The notes: generated by a model not told the origin, from the letters alone. A DNA stretch of 64,000 nucleotides from an uncultured Pelagibacteraceae bacterium (GCA_902588585.1 CACIPQ010000001.1:159710-223709), one strand, 5' to 3'. Counted from the first letter of the stretch, positions 19,643 to 30,143 are shown. A program made the numbers and translations.

Positions 19643-21410
19643 AATGCAAAAAAAAGAGGACCACCTAGAGTTTTTTAAGAGCGCTTTAATTTCAACAATA
19701 AAGTCAATATCAGAAAAAAAAGATTGCGAAATAAAATTTGGCAAACCAAGTTTAGGTGACAATAACAAAGTTGTAAATCTTCCTGAACTAAATAAGATTG
19801 AAAGTATTAAAGACTTTTCCCAGATGAGGGCCAGGGCCGATTCCGAGGCATTAAGATTAAAATACAGCAATAATGATATTTTTGAAGAGTATAAGCCAAA
19901 AGGTGAGTTATCCAAAAAACTTTATAAAATTGCTGAAAAAATTAGATACGAAAAAATTGGTAGCGAAAAATTTATAGGAATAAAAAAGAACTTGTTTTCT
20001 GTTTATAAAGAAAGAGAAAAAAAATCTGAATCAAATAAAAATCAATTAACAGATTCTTTTGAAAAATATCTAAAAAGTCACTTTTTTAATATAAAAGAAA
20101 GTAAAAAGTCTAAGATAAATTTTGCAAAAAACTTTAAAAAAAAATTAAATTTTTTAAAAAAAAATATAAAAGATCAAAGAAAATTTAACCAGTTAATTGC
20201 AGAAATAATTTCTAGCTTAGATATCGAAGATAAAGAATTTAGCGAAGATAGAGAAGAAAATAAAAACAACTTAGAAAACAAAGATAGACAAGAAAGAAAG
20301 GACGAGGCTGAAAGTCAGTCTTTGAAAAAAGAACAAAATGAAGAGTTTTCAATTGACACCAATACTCCGGATATTAAAGACGTATCGGGAGAAGACGATA
20401 AAAGTTTAGAAGAAATTGAAGACCCAAATGAAGAAGCCAATCTAAGACCGAAGACGGTTTTTTCACAAAACAAAAAAAAATATAAAGTATACACCAGTCA
20501 GTTTGATGAGATTATTAAAGCAGAGAATCTAGAGAACAATGAAGAATTAAAGAGATTAAGAGCTACTTTGGACCAACAACTCTTACAATTAAAAAGTTTT
20601 GTGGCTAAGTTGGCTAATAAGTTGCAAAGAAAACTTTTAGCAAAACAAAATAGATCTTGGGATTTTGATTTAGAAGAAGGAGTTCTTGATACATCTAAAT
20701 TGACAAGAATAATAATTGATCCTTTGAATTCATTATCTTTTAAAAAAGAAAAAGAAACAGAATTTAAAGATACCTTGGTAACCATATTAATTGATAATTC
20801 TGGATCAATGAGAGGAAAACCAATTTCAGTTGCTGCTGTTTGTGCAGATATATTATCGAGAACTTTAGAAAGATGTTCTGTTAAAGTTGAGGTTTTAGGT
20901 TTTACCACAAAGCACTGGAAAGGTGGTTCAAGCAGAGAACAATGGATAAATAATAAAAAACCAAAATCTCCTGGTAGACTTAATGATTTAAGACACATAA
21001 TTTATAAATCTGCTGATACACCGTGGCGACAAGCAAAAAACAATATAGGATTAATGCTCAAAGAAGGTCTTTTAAAAGAAAATATTGATGGAGAGGCTTT
21101 GAGGTGGACATTTAATAAAATGAAAAAAAGAAAAGAAGAAAGAAAAATATTAATGGTTATATCTGATGGTGCTCCAGTAGATGATTCGACTCTGTCTACA
21201 AACGCTAATGATTATCTAGAAAATGATTTAAAAAATACAGTAAATTTCATAGAAGAATTATCTTCTGTGGAATTACTAGCTATTGGAATTGGTCATGATG
21301 TTACACGATATTATAAAAGAGCTGTAAAAATAACAGATGTTCATGATCTAGGTGATGCTATGATAAATCAGCTAACAGATCTGTTTTCAAATAAAAAAAT
21401 TATTCATTAA
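19635..21410 (+). CDS. cobT: CobT-type VWA-domain protein, cobaltochelatase subunit-like
   Basis: acidic linker then [51 protein letters not shown]; adjacent to cobS. Confidence 0.92.
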   Translation: MVKMQKKEDHLEFFKSALISTIKSISEKKDCEIKFGKPSLGDNNKVVNLPELNKIESIKDFSQMRARADSEALRLKYSNNDIFEEYKPKGELSKKLYKIAEKIRYEKIGSEKFIGIKKNLFSVYKEREKKSESNKNQLTDSFEKYLKSHFFNIKESKKSKINFAKNFKKKLNFLKKNIKDQRKFNQLIAEIISSLDIEDKEFSEDREENKNNLENKDRQERKDEAESQSLKKEQNEEFSIDTNTPDIKDVSGEDDKSLEEIEDPNEEANLRPKTVFSQNKKKYKVYTSQFDEIIKAENLENNEELKRLRATLDQQLLQLKSFVAKLANKLQRKLLAKQNRSWDFDLEEGVLDTSKLTRIIIDPLNSLSFKKEKETEFKDTLVTILIDNSGSMRGKPISVAAVCADILSRTLERCSVKVEVLGFTTKHWKGGSSREQWINNKKPKSPGRLNDLRHIIYKSADTPWRQAKNNIGLMLKEGLLKENIDGEALRWTFNKMKKRKEERKILMVISDGAPVDDSTLSTNANDYLENDLKNTVNFIEELSSVELLAIGIGHDVTRYYKRAVKITDVHDLGDAMINQLTDLFSNKKIIH

Positions 21411-21985
21411 GATATATTTGTAAATAATTTTGTTTCATCAGGAATTTTTTTCAACAATAATTTAAATGGTATTAACATTAGTGCTACCATAATTAATTTT
21501 ACAACAAAATCACCTGCTGCTAAAGATAACCATGGCATTTCCGTATTGTAAAAAGAAATTGAAAAAAACAATAAAGTATCTACTAAGGAACCAATCAGCG
21601 AAGATACTAATGGTGCTATAAACCATATCTTTCTTCTTAAAATATCAAAAATATGAACATCTAACAGTTGAGCAGCTAAAAAAGCAGTTCCAGATCCAAT
21701 TGCTATCCTGATGGATATTAAATCTTTAAAGTTTGTAGAAAAATATAAAGTTAAAAGCACACCTGTAAAAAAACCTAGATAAACTATTTTTCTAGCAATA
21801 AACTTTCCATATTTCCGATTTGCAAGATCAGTTATTAAAAAAGTTATTGGATAACTAAATGCTGCGTAGGTAAGTAAATTTTCTAACCCAAAATGATCTA
21901 CTGGAAACTGAACTAAAAAATTTGAAATAACAACCGTTCCAGCCATACAAATAGCCAGTCCTATAAAAAGTTTAGACCTGAACAT
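21407..21985 (-). CDS. queuosine precursor transporter family (YhhQ/VUT)
   Basis: start refined to [45 protein letters not shown] motif. Confidence 0.88.
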   Translation of the reverse strand: MFRSKLFIGLAICMAGTVVISNFLVQFPVDHFGLENLLTYAAFSYPITFLITDLANRKYGKFIARKIVYLGFFTGVLLTLYFSTNFKDLISIRIAIGSGTAFLAAQLLDVHIFDILRRKIWFIAPLVSSLIGSLVDTLLFFSISFYNTEMPWLSLAAGDFVVKLIMVALMLIPFKLLLKKIPDETKLFTNIS

Positions 21986-21992
21986 AAAAATC

Positions 21993-22274
21993 CTAAGCTT
22001 CTTTTGATAATATTTTGACTCTATACTTTTTTGCTTTCTTCGATAGCTTGAAAGCTTTTGCTGACTGAAGGAACTTGTCAATCCCACCCTTAAAATCTAC
22101 AGTTCTTAAGGCTGCATTGGTTACCTTAAGTGTAATATTCTTTTTTAAAAGATCACTTTTAAATCTAATTTTTTTTATACCGGGATTAAATTTTCTTTTT
22201 GTTTTATTGTTAGCGTGACTAACATTATGCCCCTTGAGAGGTCTTTTCCCTGTAAGCTCACATTTCTTAGTCAT
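21993..22274 (-). CDS. rpmB: 50S ribosomal protein L28
   Basis: start refined to MTKKCELTGKRPLKGHNVSHANNKTKRKFNPG. Confidence 0.95.
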   Translation of the reverse strand: MTKKCELTGKRPLKGHNVSHANNKTKRKFNPGIKKIRFKSDLLKKNITLKVTNAALRTVDFKGGIDKFLQSAKAFKLSKKAKKYRVKILSKEA

Positions 22275-22367
22275 AAAATATCCAATAGCTGTATAATTGG
22301 AGCCGAATATATAATCAAGTAAATATATGTGTATTGACAATGTTTGTGCCAAAGAATAATAAACTGA

Positions 22368-23465
22368 ATGGAATTTTTCCTGCCTGTCGCACAAGTTCAA
22401 GTAAGTATTTTGGTAATTTTGCTCCTAAGTTTCATTGTTGGTTTTGTATCTGGGCTATTTGGTATTGGTGGTGGCTTCTTAATGACACCTGTTTTGATAT
22501 TTATGGGAATCCCTCCTACATTTGCCGTTGCAAATGAGGCAAATAATATTTTAGGAACATCGGTTTCTGGTGCGCTACACCATTGGTTTAGGAAAACTCT
22601 AGATTATAAAATGGGCATAACAATTGTAGCAGGCGGTGTATTAGGAACGGCTGTTGGAATGTTGATTTTTGCCTATCTAAAACAAATGGGGATAATCAAC
22701 GTTAGTATTACTTTGGCATACATTTATATGTTGGTAATAGTTGGTACTTTAATGTTTGCAAAAGGATACAAAGAGTTAATTAATATTAGAAAAAAAATTG
22801 CTGTTAAAAGAAAAGCACATGATCATTATTGGATCCATGGTTTGCCTTTTAGAATGAAGTTTCATAAATCAAGACTTTATGAGAGCGCTATTGTTCCAAT
22901 CATGTTGGGATTTATCGTTGGTATATTCGCTTCAATTATGGGTGTTGGCGGTGCATTTATAATGGTACCCGCAATGATTTATATTATTGGAATGCCAACC
23001 AAATTAGTTCCGGGTACATCTCTATTTGTAACAATTTTTATAACCGGATTGGTGGTTATTGTGCATGCATTAAAATTTCAAACTATAGATTTTATATTAG
23101 TTTCTGTTTTAATAACTGGATCAATCATTGGTTTACACGTTGGTTTAAAAGTTTCAGAAAAATTAAATGCTTCAGAATATAAAACTTTACTGGCTGTTTT
23201 GTTGTTGGCCGTAGGAATAATGATGGGTATAGAAACTTTTGTCCTTGAAAAAGGCTCTAGCTTATTTATCACTCAGAAGACAGGAGAAATAGACAACAAA
23301 TTAGCAGAGGTCGTACTTGCCCTTTCTACTAGTAACCCAATGGTTTATGGATTCTTATCAATAATTTTAGTCATTTTAATTGGCGTTACTTTTTCATATG
23401 CAAGAGAGTTAATACATCATATTAGATATGACCTTGATAAGAAAAAATATAACTTTTTTAAATAG
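22368..23465 (+). CDS. sulfite exporter TauE/SafE family protein
   Basis: multi-TM; GFVSGLFGIGGGFLMTPVLIFMGIPPTFAVANEANNILGTSVSG and repeated IMGVGGAFIMVPAMIYIIGMPT. Confidence 0.88.
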   Translation: MEFFLPVAQVQVSILVILLLSFIVGFVSGLFGIGGGFLMTPVLIFMGIPPTFAVANEANNILGTSVSGALHHWFRKTLDYKMGITIVAGGVLGTAVGMLIFAYLKQMGIINVSITLAYIYMLVIVGTLMFAKGYKELINIRKKIAVKRKAHDHYWIHGLPFRMKFHKSRLYESAIVPIMLGFIVGIFASIMGVGGAFIMVPAMIYIIGMPTKLVPGTSLFVTIFITGLVVIVHALKFQTIDFILVSVLITGSIIGLHVGLKVSEKLNASEYKTLLAVLLLAVGIMMGIETFVLEKGSSLFITQKTGEIDNKLAEVVLALSTSNPMVYGFLSIILVILIGVTFSYARELIHHIRYDLDKKKYNFFK

Positions 23466-24515
23466 TTAATTTGAATCGGAGCCTATTGCTTCTTTTATAT
23501 TTTTAAAACCTTTGTTTTTTAAAATATCTATTAACTCTTTTTTAATATCTTTAATAATTGTCGGTCCTTTGTAAATAAGCCCGGTATACAGTTGTACTGC
23601 AGATGCTCCGGCAGCTATTTTTTCAAATGCAGATTCTCCAGAATCAATTCCTCCAACTCCAATGATCGGTACCTGGCCTTTTAGTTCTTTATAAAATCTT
23701 CTAACGAATTCGGTTGATAAATCTTTTAATGGTCTTCCTGACAATCCTCCAGTTTCTTTTTTTTTATCATCTAACAAACTATCTCTGTTTTTGTCGGTAG
23801 TATTTGTTAAAATTACTCCGTCAATCTTATATTCTAAAATTAACTTAATAATTCCATCCGCATAAGAATTCTCAAGGTCCGGAGAAACTTTTAATAGAAA
23901 AAATTTATTAAAATTACTTTTTTCTCTTATCTCGTTAATTTTTGACAATAATTTTCTAAGAACATCCTCCTTGTGAAAATTTCTTAGACCTGGAGTATTA
24001 GGAGAAGATATATTTACTGTGATATAATCGCCTAGAGGAAAAAAAATTTCTGCACATTTTAAAAAATCATTAAGCATACTTTCTGTATCTTTGTTAGGCC
24101 CTATATTAATTCCCAAAAGATTGTTCGGAGTATTACTTTCAATTCTTTTTCTTACCACTTCGGATCCATCATTATTAAATCCCAATCTATTTATTAGAGC
24201 GTGGTCCTTTGTTAATCGAAAGACTCTAGGTTTTTCATTACCATATTGCTGCTTAGGGGTGATAGTTCCAACTTCCACAAAGCCAAAACCAAGTTTAAAT
24301 ATTTCATTGTACACTTCTGCGCTCTTATCGAAACCAGCCGCCAAACCTATCGGATTGCTAATTTCTTTTCCAAAAAGCTTAATGTTTAACATTTCCTCGT
24401 CTGCAACAGAAAAAAGACTGCTTGGAAGAAAATTAAATTTTAAAGATTTTATTGCTAAATCGTGTGCTGTCTCAGGATCTAGATTAAATACAAAAGGTCT
24501 TAGAAAAGAAAACAT
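23466..24515 (-). CDS. pyrD: dihydroorotate dehydrogenase (quinone)
   Basis: NPIGLAAGFDKSAEVYNEIFKLGFGFVEVGTITPKQQYGNEKPRVFRL; NISSPNTPGLR. Confidence 0.97.
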   Translation of the reverse strand: MFSFLRPFVFNLDPETAHDLAIKSLKFNFLPSSLFSVADEEMLNIKLFGKEISNPIGLAAGFDKSAEVYNEIFKLGFGFVEVGTITPKQQYGNEKPRVFRLTKDHALINRLGFNNDGSEVVRKRIESNTPNNLLGINIGPNKDTESMLNDFLKCAEIFFPLGDYITVNISSPNTPGLRNFHKEDVLRKLLSKINEIREKSNFNKFFLLKVSPDLENSYADGIIKLILEYKIDGVILTNTTDKNRDSLLDDKKKETGGLSGRPLKDLSTEFVRRFYKELKGQVPIIGVGGIDSGESAFEKIAAGASAVQLYTGLIYKGPTIIKDIKKELIDILKNKGFKNIKEAIGSDSN

Positions 24516-24520
24516 TAAAA

Positions 24521-26086
24521 TTACATTCTCAACTTTTTTTCCATTAAATCAATTGTCTCTTTAACTCCAAAAAAGCTTATAAAAAAACCCATTCTTGGAC
24601 CATTTTCTTCTCCAAAACAAACTTCATATATCAATTTAAACCAATCTCTCAAATTCTCACTATAACCATTTTCTTTTCCAGCTGTGTAAATTTTGGTTTG
24701 TATTTCTTCTGCAGGAGTATTTTGTGAAACCTTTTTTAAAACAGCAATAAGGTTCTCTAAAGCTTTTTTTTCATTTTTATTTGGTTTCTTATATTTTTTC
24801 TTTGGTTCAACTTCATCGATAAAATAATTAATTGCATATCCAGTTAGTTCGTTTAAAATTTTATGGTTTTTTGGGTCTATTTCTTTATGAAACTTTTTAA
24901 TAAATTTCCATAAAACATCTTTTGTTTTTGCATTACTGGAACCAACAATATTTAACAACATAGAAAATGGCATAACAATTTTTTCTTTGGGGGGAGAACC
25001 TCTGTGTACATGCCAAACTGGATTTAAGAGTTGCTCGTTAGATTTTTGCTTATCATATTTTTCAATTAAGGATAGGTACTCATCAACTGCTTTTGGAACA
25101 ACGTCTGGATAAAGTTTTTTTGCTCTCTTTGGATTTTGGTACATATAAAGGGACAAACTTTCTGGTGATGCATATCGTAACCATTGCTCTATGGTTATCC
25201 CATTACCTTTTGATTTAGAAATTTTTTCTCCCTTTTCATCCAAGAATAGTTCATAAGCAAAACCATTTGGAGATTTTTTTCCCATGGCCTCGCATATCTT
25301 GCTAGACAATATAGCGCTTTCAATTAAATCTTTTCCATACATTTCAAAATCTACATCAAATGTAAACCAACGCATAGCCCAGTCAACTTTCCATTGTAAT
25401 TTGCATTTACCATTTAAAATATCTACTTTCATTTTTTTTCCATTATTATCAAAAACTACATTATTATTTTTTTTATCCATTTCGATAACCGGTATTTCTA
25501 AAACTTTTCCTGTATCTGGACATATCGGTAAAAACGGACTGTAAGTTTTTCTCCTCTCGCTTCTAAGTGTGGGCAAAATTATATTCATAATATTGTCATA
25601 TTTTTCCAGAACTCTTTTGATTGAATCATTAAATATTCCTTTTTTATAATTTTCTGTGGAGCTTTTAAAAATAAAGTTAAATTTAAATTTTTTTAAAAAC
25701 TCTACTAACATTTTATTATTATGTTCCCCAAAGCTTTTATATTTTTTAAAAGGGTCGGGAATATCTGTGAGTGGCTTTCCGATATTGTCGTGTAAAATTT
25801 TATCGTTAGGTATATTGTCAGGAACTTTTCTCAAACCATCCATGTCATCAGAAAATGTTATTAATTCAGATTCAATTTCCTTAATGTGATTCAGTGCGTT
25901 TATCATCATTGAGGTTCTTGAAACTTCGCCAAATGTACCAATGTGCGGCAAACCACTTGGACCGTATCCTGTCTGAAAGGTAATTTTGTTCTTCTTCTTG
26001 ATGATGTCTTTCCTATCTTTAAGAAGTTTGCGAATTTCAACAAATGGCCAAGAAGATGTTGATTGAATTAGATCAGACTCAAGCAT
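24521..26086 (-). CDS. lysK: lysyl-tRNA synthetase, class I
   Basis: HIGH-type GPSGLPHIGTFGEVSR and KMSKS-type EKISKSKGNGITIEQWLRYA. Confidence 0.95.
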   Translation of the reverse strand: MLESDLIQSTSSWPFVEIRKLLKDRKDIIKKKNKITFQTGYGPSGLPHIGTFGEVSRTSMMINALNHIKEIESELITFSDDMDGLRKVPDNIPNDKILHDNIGKPLTDIPDPFKKYKSFGEHNNKMLVEFLKKFKFNFIFKSSTENYKKGIFNDSIKRVLEKYDNIMNIILPTLRSERRKTYSPFLPICPDTGKVLEIPVIEMDKKNNNVVFDNNGKKMKVDILNGKCKLQWKVDWAMRWFTFDVDFEMYGKDLIESAILSSKICEAMGKKSPNGFAYELFLDEKGEKISKSKGNGITIEQWLRYASPESLSLYMYQNPKRAKKLYPDVVPKAVDEYLSLIEKYDKQKSNEQLLNPVWHVHRGSPPKEKIVMPFSMLLNIVGSSNAKTKDVLWKFIKKFHKEIDPKNHKILNELTGYAINYFIDEVEPKKKYKKPNKNEKKALENLIAVLKKVSQNTPAEEIQTKIYTAGKENGYSENLRDWFKLIYEVCFGEENGPRMGFFISFFGVKETIDLMEKKLRM

Positions 26087-26142
26087 TATTAAGGTTTATA
26101 ATAAGTTGAATTTTATTGCTATTTAAATATTGTCCAGATTTT

Positions 26143-27588
26143 ATGGCATCAAATAAAACCGTTTTTTTTATAATTGGTATCCTTCTAGTTGTTCTAGGCA
26201 TCTTTATGCTGATACCTTACACTGTACAATTAATTTACAATGAAAATAGTAACAGTTTTTTTTCCTCATCAATTATAACAGTTTTTATTGGGATTTTAAC
26301 AATTCTTGCTAGCATAAAAAAAGAGAAGCAGCTTAATCTTCAACAGGCTTTTTTATTTTCTACGTTGGCATGGATAAGTGTTGCAATTTTTGGAAGCATT
26401 CCATTTGTTCTTTCGAGTTTAAAACTCTCGTTTAGTGAAGCATTTTTTGAGAGTATGTCTGGGATAACCACTACCGGTTCAACTGTAATTTTAGATTTGG
26501 ACTCTTCGCCAAAAAGCATCTTGCTTTGGAGAGCTATTATGCAATGGTTAGGCGGAATTGGAATAATAGTAATGGCAACAACTGTGCTGCCTTTGTTGAA
26601 GGTTGGTGGTATGCAGCTCTTTAAACTCGATTCCTCTGGAACTGAAAAAATACTACCAAAAACAGTAGAGGTTTCTTTTTTAATTATCACAATTTATACA
26701 ACACTAACTTTTGCTTGTGCTTTTGTTTATTGGATTCAGGGTATGAATATATTTGATAGTATTGCTCATTCTTTAACAACCTTAGCTACAGGGGGGTTTT
26801 CAACTCATAATGAATCAATTGGTTATTTTAAAAATCCGGGAATTGAGTTTACAGCCACAATATTTATTATCCTTGGAAGCATACCTTTCATATCCTATTT
26901 AAGATTTATTAAAGGAAACAAAAAAATATTTTTTGAAGATGTACAGATTAGAGGCTTTCTTTATCTCTTGATTACTTCAATAATAATAATGTTTCTGTAT
27001 TTATTTATAAATAACAATGAACATTCTTTTCTAGATAATTTAAGGATTTCGTCTTTTAATGTTATTTCCATTTTGTCTGGCACTGGATATGTAACTGATG
27101 ATTTTGGTTTGTGGGGGGAGTTTCCATTAATATTTTTCCTTTTTTTAATGTTTGTTGGAGGATGTGCTGGCTCTACCACATGCGGAATTAAAGTATTTAG
27201 ATTGCAAATACTTTTTCTTTTTTTAAAAAATCAAGTAAAAAAAATAATCTACCCAAATAGTATTTTTATATTTAGTTATAATAAACAAAAGATTGAAGAT
27301 AGTTTTATTAATTCTGTAATAGTTTTTATATTTTCTTATTTGTTTATTTTTTTAATGATAGCAATTTTGCTCTCAATTACTGGACTTGATTTTTTATCTG
27401 CCGTATCTGGAGCTGCTACTTCTATATCTAACGTAGGACCTGGACTAGGTGAGATGATAGGGCCAAATGGAAATTTTAACCAAGTTTCAAATGTTTCAAA
27501 ATGGATACTATCGTTCGGGATGCTTCTTGGAAGATTGGAAATTTTTGCTGTATTAGTTCTCTTTTTACCATCTTTCTGGAGATCATAA
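26143..27588 (+). CDS. TrkH family potassium uptake protein
   Basis: SMSGITTTGSTVI, ATGGFST, GGCAGSTTCGIKVFR; ORF track extends to 26116 but the ATG at 26143 is the likely start. Confidence 0.9.
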   Translation: MASNKTVFFIIGILLVVLGIFMLIPYTVQLIYNENSNSFFSSSIITVFIGILTILASIKKEKQLNLQQAFLFSTLAWISVAIFGSIPFVLSSLKLSFSEAFFESMSGITTTGSTVILDLDSSPKSILLWRAIMQWLGGIGIIVMATTVLPLLKVGGMQLFKLDSSGTEKILPKTVEVSFLIITIYTTLTFACAFVYWIQGMNIFDSIAHSLTTLATGGFSTHNESIGYFKNPGIEFTATIFIILGSIPFISYLRFIKGNKKIFFEDVQIRGFLYLLITSIIIMFLYLFINNNEHSFLDNLRISSFNVISILSGTGYVTDDFGLWGEFPLIFFLFLMFVGGCAGSTTCGIKVFRLQILFLFLKNQVKKIIYPNSIFIFSYNKQKIEDSFINSVIVFIFSYLFIFLMIAILLSITGLDFLSAVSGAATSISNVGPGLGEMIGPNGNFNQVSNVSKWILSFGMLLGRLEIFAVLVLFLPSFWRS

Positions 27589-27611
27589 GTTAATATATAG
27601 TATTATGAACT

Positions 27612-28988
27612 ATGGAAATTTATCAGAAACAAACTTTTAAAGATTCTTTTAAAATTTACCTCGACAGAAGAATGCTCCGAATATTATTGTTGGGAGTTAT
27701 AAGTGGATTTCCATGGGTTCTTATTGGGAGCAGTTTAAGTCTTTGGCTAAAAGAAGAAGGTTTGAGTAGAAGTACAATAGGTTGGGCTGGATTAATATTT
27801 GCAGTTTATGCTTTCAATTATTTATGGGCTCCACTAATTGATAGAATTCGTATTCCTTGGTTAACCAATAAAGTTGGTCATCGTCGTGGCTGGATCATAG
27901 TTATGCAGCTCGTTATTTTATTAAGTTTGCTCTGTTGGAATTTAGTAAACCCTACAGCAAATCTTACGCTAGTAATCGCTGTTGGTTTAATTATTGCAAT
28001 CGCTTCAGCAACTCAAGATATTACTGTAGACGCATTAAGGATTGAACAAATTGGAAGAGATGAAGGAAAATCAATGCAGGCTGGGGCTGCCATGGCTGTC
28101 GTTGGTTGGTGGACTGGATATAAACTTGGTGGAGTAATTGCGCTAAATGCTGCAGAGTATTTTCAAAATGCAGGATTTGAAAATTATTGGCAGCTCACTT
28201 TTTTAATTCTTGGCATAGTTATTATCGCCTGCAACATTGGTTTGATGTTTGTCCATGAAGCACAGCCTACAGAAAGACAAGAAGCACAAAGAAGAACTGA
28301 TGAAATGATTCAGAGTAAGCTAGGAGCTTCTAATTTTGCAACAAAATCGGCTGCATGGGTTAGTGGAACAATTGCTGGTCCTATAATAAGTTTTTTCAAA
28401 AAAAATGGATTTAAAATTGCCTTAGGAATTTTGGCCTTTGTATTTCTTTTCAAAATTGGAGAGGCCTTTCTTGGACGGATGTCCATAGTATTTTATAAAG
28501 AAATAGGTTTCTCGAAATCTGATATTGCACTTTATTCAAAAGGTTTGGGCTGGATTACCACAGTTGTCTTTACTCTTTTGGGGGGATTGTTTGCCATTCG
28601 ATCGGGTGTGATTAAAGCAATGTTTGTTTCTGGAATATTAATGGCATCAACAAATCTTTTGTTTTCTTTGCTGGCATGGTCAGGAAAATCTGAATGGTTA
28701 TTTGCAGTGGCTGTAATTTTTGATGATATGGCCGCAGCATTTGCAACTGTTGCTTTTGTTGCTTTTATTTCAATGCTGGTAGATAGAACTTATACAGCAA
28801 CCCAATATGCTCTTCTTGCTTCAATTGGAACAGCTGGAAGAACTACACTGGCAGCTTCTTCAGGGGCAATGGTAGATTGGCTGAACGGTGATTGGGGTAT
28901 ATTCTTTATAATCACAGCTATCATGGTAATACCTTCTTTGATTTTTCTTTATATGATTAAAAACGATATAAAGTTAAGTGAAAAATAG
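27612..28988 (+). CDS. MFS transporter, AmpG/PAT-like
   Basis: 12-TM-like ORF; SGFPWVLIGSSLSLWLKEEGLSRSTIGWAGL; ASATQDITVDALRIE. Confidence 0.88.
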   Translation: MEIYQKQTFKDSFKIYLDRRMLRILLLGVISGFPWVLIGSSLSLWLKEEGLSRSTIGWAGLIFAVYAFNYLWAPLIDRIRIPWLTNKVGHRRGWIIVMQLVILLSLLCWNLVNPTANLTLVIAVGLIIAIASATQDITVDALRIEQIGRDEGKSMQAGAAMAVVGWWTGYKLGGVIALNAAEYFQNAGFENYWQLTFLILGIVIIACNIGLMFVHEAQPTERQEAQRRTDEMIQSKLGASNFATKSAAWVSGTIAGPIISFFKKNGFKIALGILAFVFLFKIGEAFLGRMSIVFYKEIGFSKSDIALYSKGLGWITTVVFTLLGGLFAIRSGVIKAMFVSGILMASTNLLFSLLAWSGKSEWLFAVAVIFDDMAAAFATVAFVAFISMLVDRTYTATQYALLASIGTAGRTTLAASSGAMVDWLNGDWGIFFIITAIMVIPSLIFLYMIKNDIKLSEK

Positions 28989-29721
28989 TTTTGGAAATAA
29001 TTTACCTATAGTTAATCTCTACAAAAATAAGAGTTTAAAATCTGGAATAGACACTCAATTGCTTTATGGTGATAATTTTAAGGTAATAAAAAAACATAGC
29101 GGTTGGAAGAAAATTAGAATAAAAAAAGATGGTTACATTGGATACATTAAAAACAAGAAATTTTCTCGTACTATAAAGCCAAATTTTAAAGTTTCTGTTT
29201 TAAAAGCACGTCTCTTTAGCAAACCCAGCTTAAAAAAAAAATTAAAAAAATTTCTTCCATACGAATCTAGATTGAGAATAGTTAAAAAAAATGGGAAATT
29301 TGGTAAGTTTGAAAAGTATTGGATAAAAATTTCTGATATAAAAAAAATTAATTTTAAGTATAAAGATGTTTTTAAAGATATAAAATTATTTAAAAATATT
29401 AAATATTTATGGGGTGGAAAAAGCTATAAAGGTATTGATTGCTCTGCACTGGTACAAATTTTTTTCAACCATAATAATAAATATTGTCCCAGGGACTCAA
29501 AGGATCAGGAAAAATTTTTTAGGAAAAAGATAAAACTAAAAAATATAAAAAAAAATGACATGATTTTTTGGAAAGGTCATGTGGCTGTGGTTTTATCTAA
29601 AAATAAACTAATTCATGCCTACGGACCTATGAAAAAAGTAGTTATAATGAATATAAAAAAAACAATAGAAAGAATCTACAAAACTGCTAATCTAAAGGTG
29701 ACAAGCGTTCGTAGAAATTAA
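28978..29721 (+). CDS. SH3 + NlpC/P60 family cell-wall peptidase
   Basis: N-terminal SH3-like repeats; YLWGGKSYKGIDCSALVQIFF and KGHVAVVLSKNKLIHA catalytic motifs; GTG start overlaps the upstream gene. Confidence 0.88.
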   Translation: MKNSFGNNLPIVNLYKNKSLKSGIDTQLLYGDNFKVIKKHSGWKKIRIKKDGYIGYIKNKKFSRTIKPNFKVSVLKARLFSKPSLKKKLKKFLPYESRLRIVKKNGKFGKFEKYWIKISDIKKINFKYKDVFKDIKLFKNIKYLWGGKSYKGIDCSALVQIFFNHNNKYCPRDSKDQEKFFRKKIKLKNIKKNDMIFWKGHVAVVLSKNKLIHAYGPMKKVVIMNIKKTIERIYKTANLKVTSVRRN

Positions 29722-29782
29722 AATGCACTGGATATTACTAGGAATAGCAATTGGTTTGATATTTTATCTTGGAGATAAATAT

Positions 29783-30019
29783 CTATTTTAATAATTTTCT
29801 GTATGCAAATATTACAGCAAACACAATTATTAATGCGGCGATCCCTTGACTTCCCAAATTATTAAGTAGTCCAACTAAATTTTTAGTAACTTGAGAACCA
29901 AAAAAAGCAACATTGGGGCCAAATATTACTTCTGCAATAACCGATACGGCCAGCAAAAGTACACCTACTTCTATAAAACTGTTTAAATAATATTTTATCT
30001 TCGATATCCAATTTTTCAT
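29783..30019 (-). CDS. small two-helix membrane protein, paralog of the next gene
   Basis: 78 aa; strong SD CAAGGAGACTTATG; hydrophobic helix - polar loop - hydrophobic helix; aligns with the 30144..30359 product. Confidence 0.75.
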   Translation of the reverse strand: MKNWISKIKYYLNSFIEVGVLLLAVSVIAEVIFGPNVAFFGSQVTKNLVGLLNNLGSQGIAALIIVFAVIFAYRKLLK

Positions 30020-30129
30020 AAGTCTCCTTGTTTTGAGTTCGTTACCCCAACCTAATCAATTAACCAAGGAGGAAAAGACTGGGGTAACAAAGATTAGCAA
30101 CTGCCTTATACTGGGAGGTTTTCAGCTGC
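30020..30129 (-). promoter_or_regulatory. structured intergenic leader (candidate SD-sequestering pseudoknot)
   Basis: 9-bp perfect stem 30080-30088/30041-30049 whose loop contains CTCCTTG (30071-30065, minus), complementary to the SD CAAGGAG (30030-30024); second hairpin 30129-30123/30103-30097. Confidence 0.5.
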
Positions 30130-30143
30130 CAATATTTTATTAG

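Noticed and set aside
18668-21410. Reading cobS/cobT as proof of cobalamin biosynthesis
   Set aside because: No cobN or other corrinoid genes in the window; the pair often occurs without the pathway
30020-30143. Known riboswitch class (SAM-V, preQ1) assignment
   Set aside because: Architecture is similar, but the conserved nucleotides of those classes were not recognised and the downstream genes do not fit
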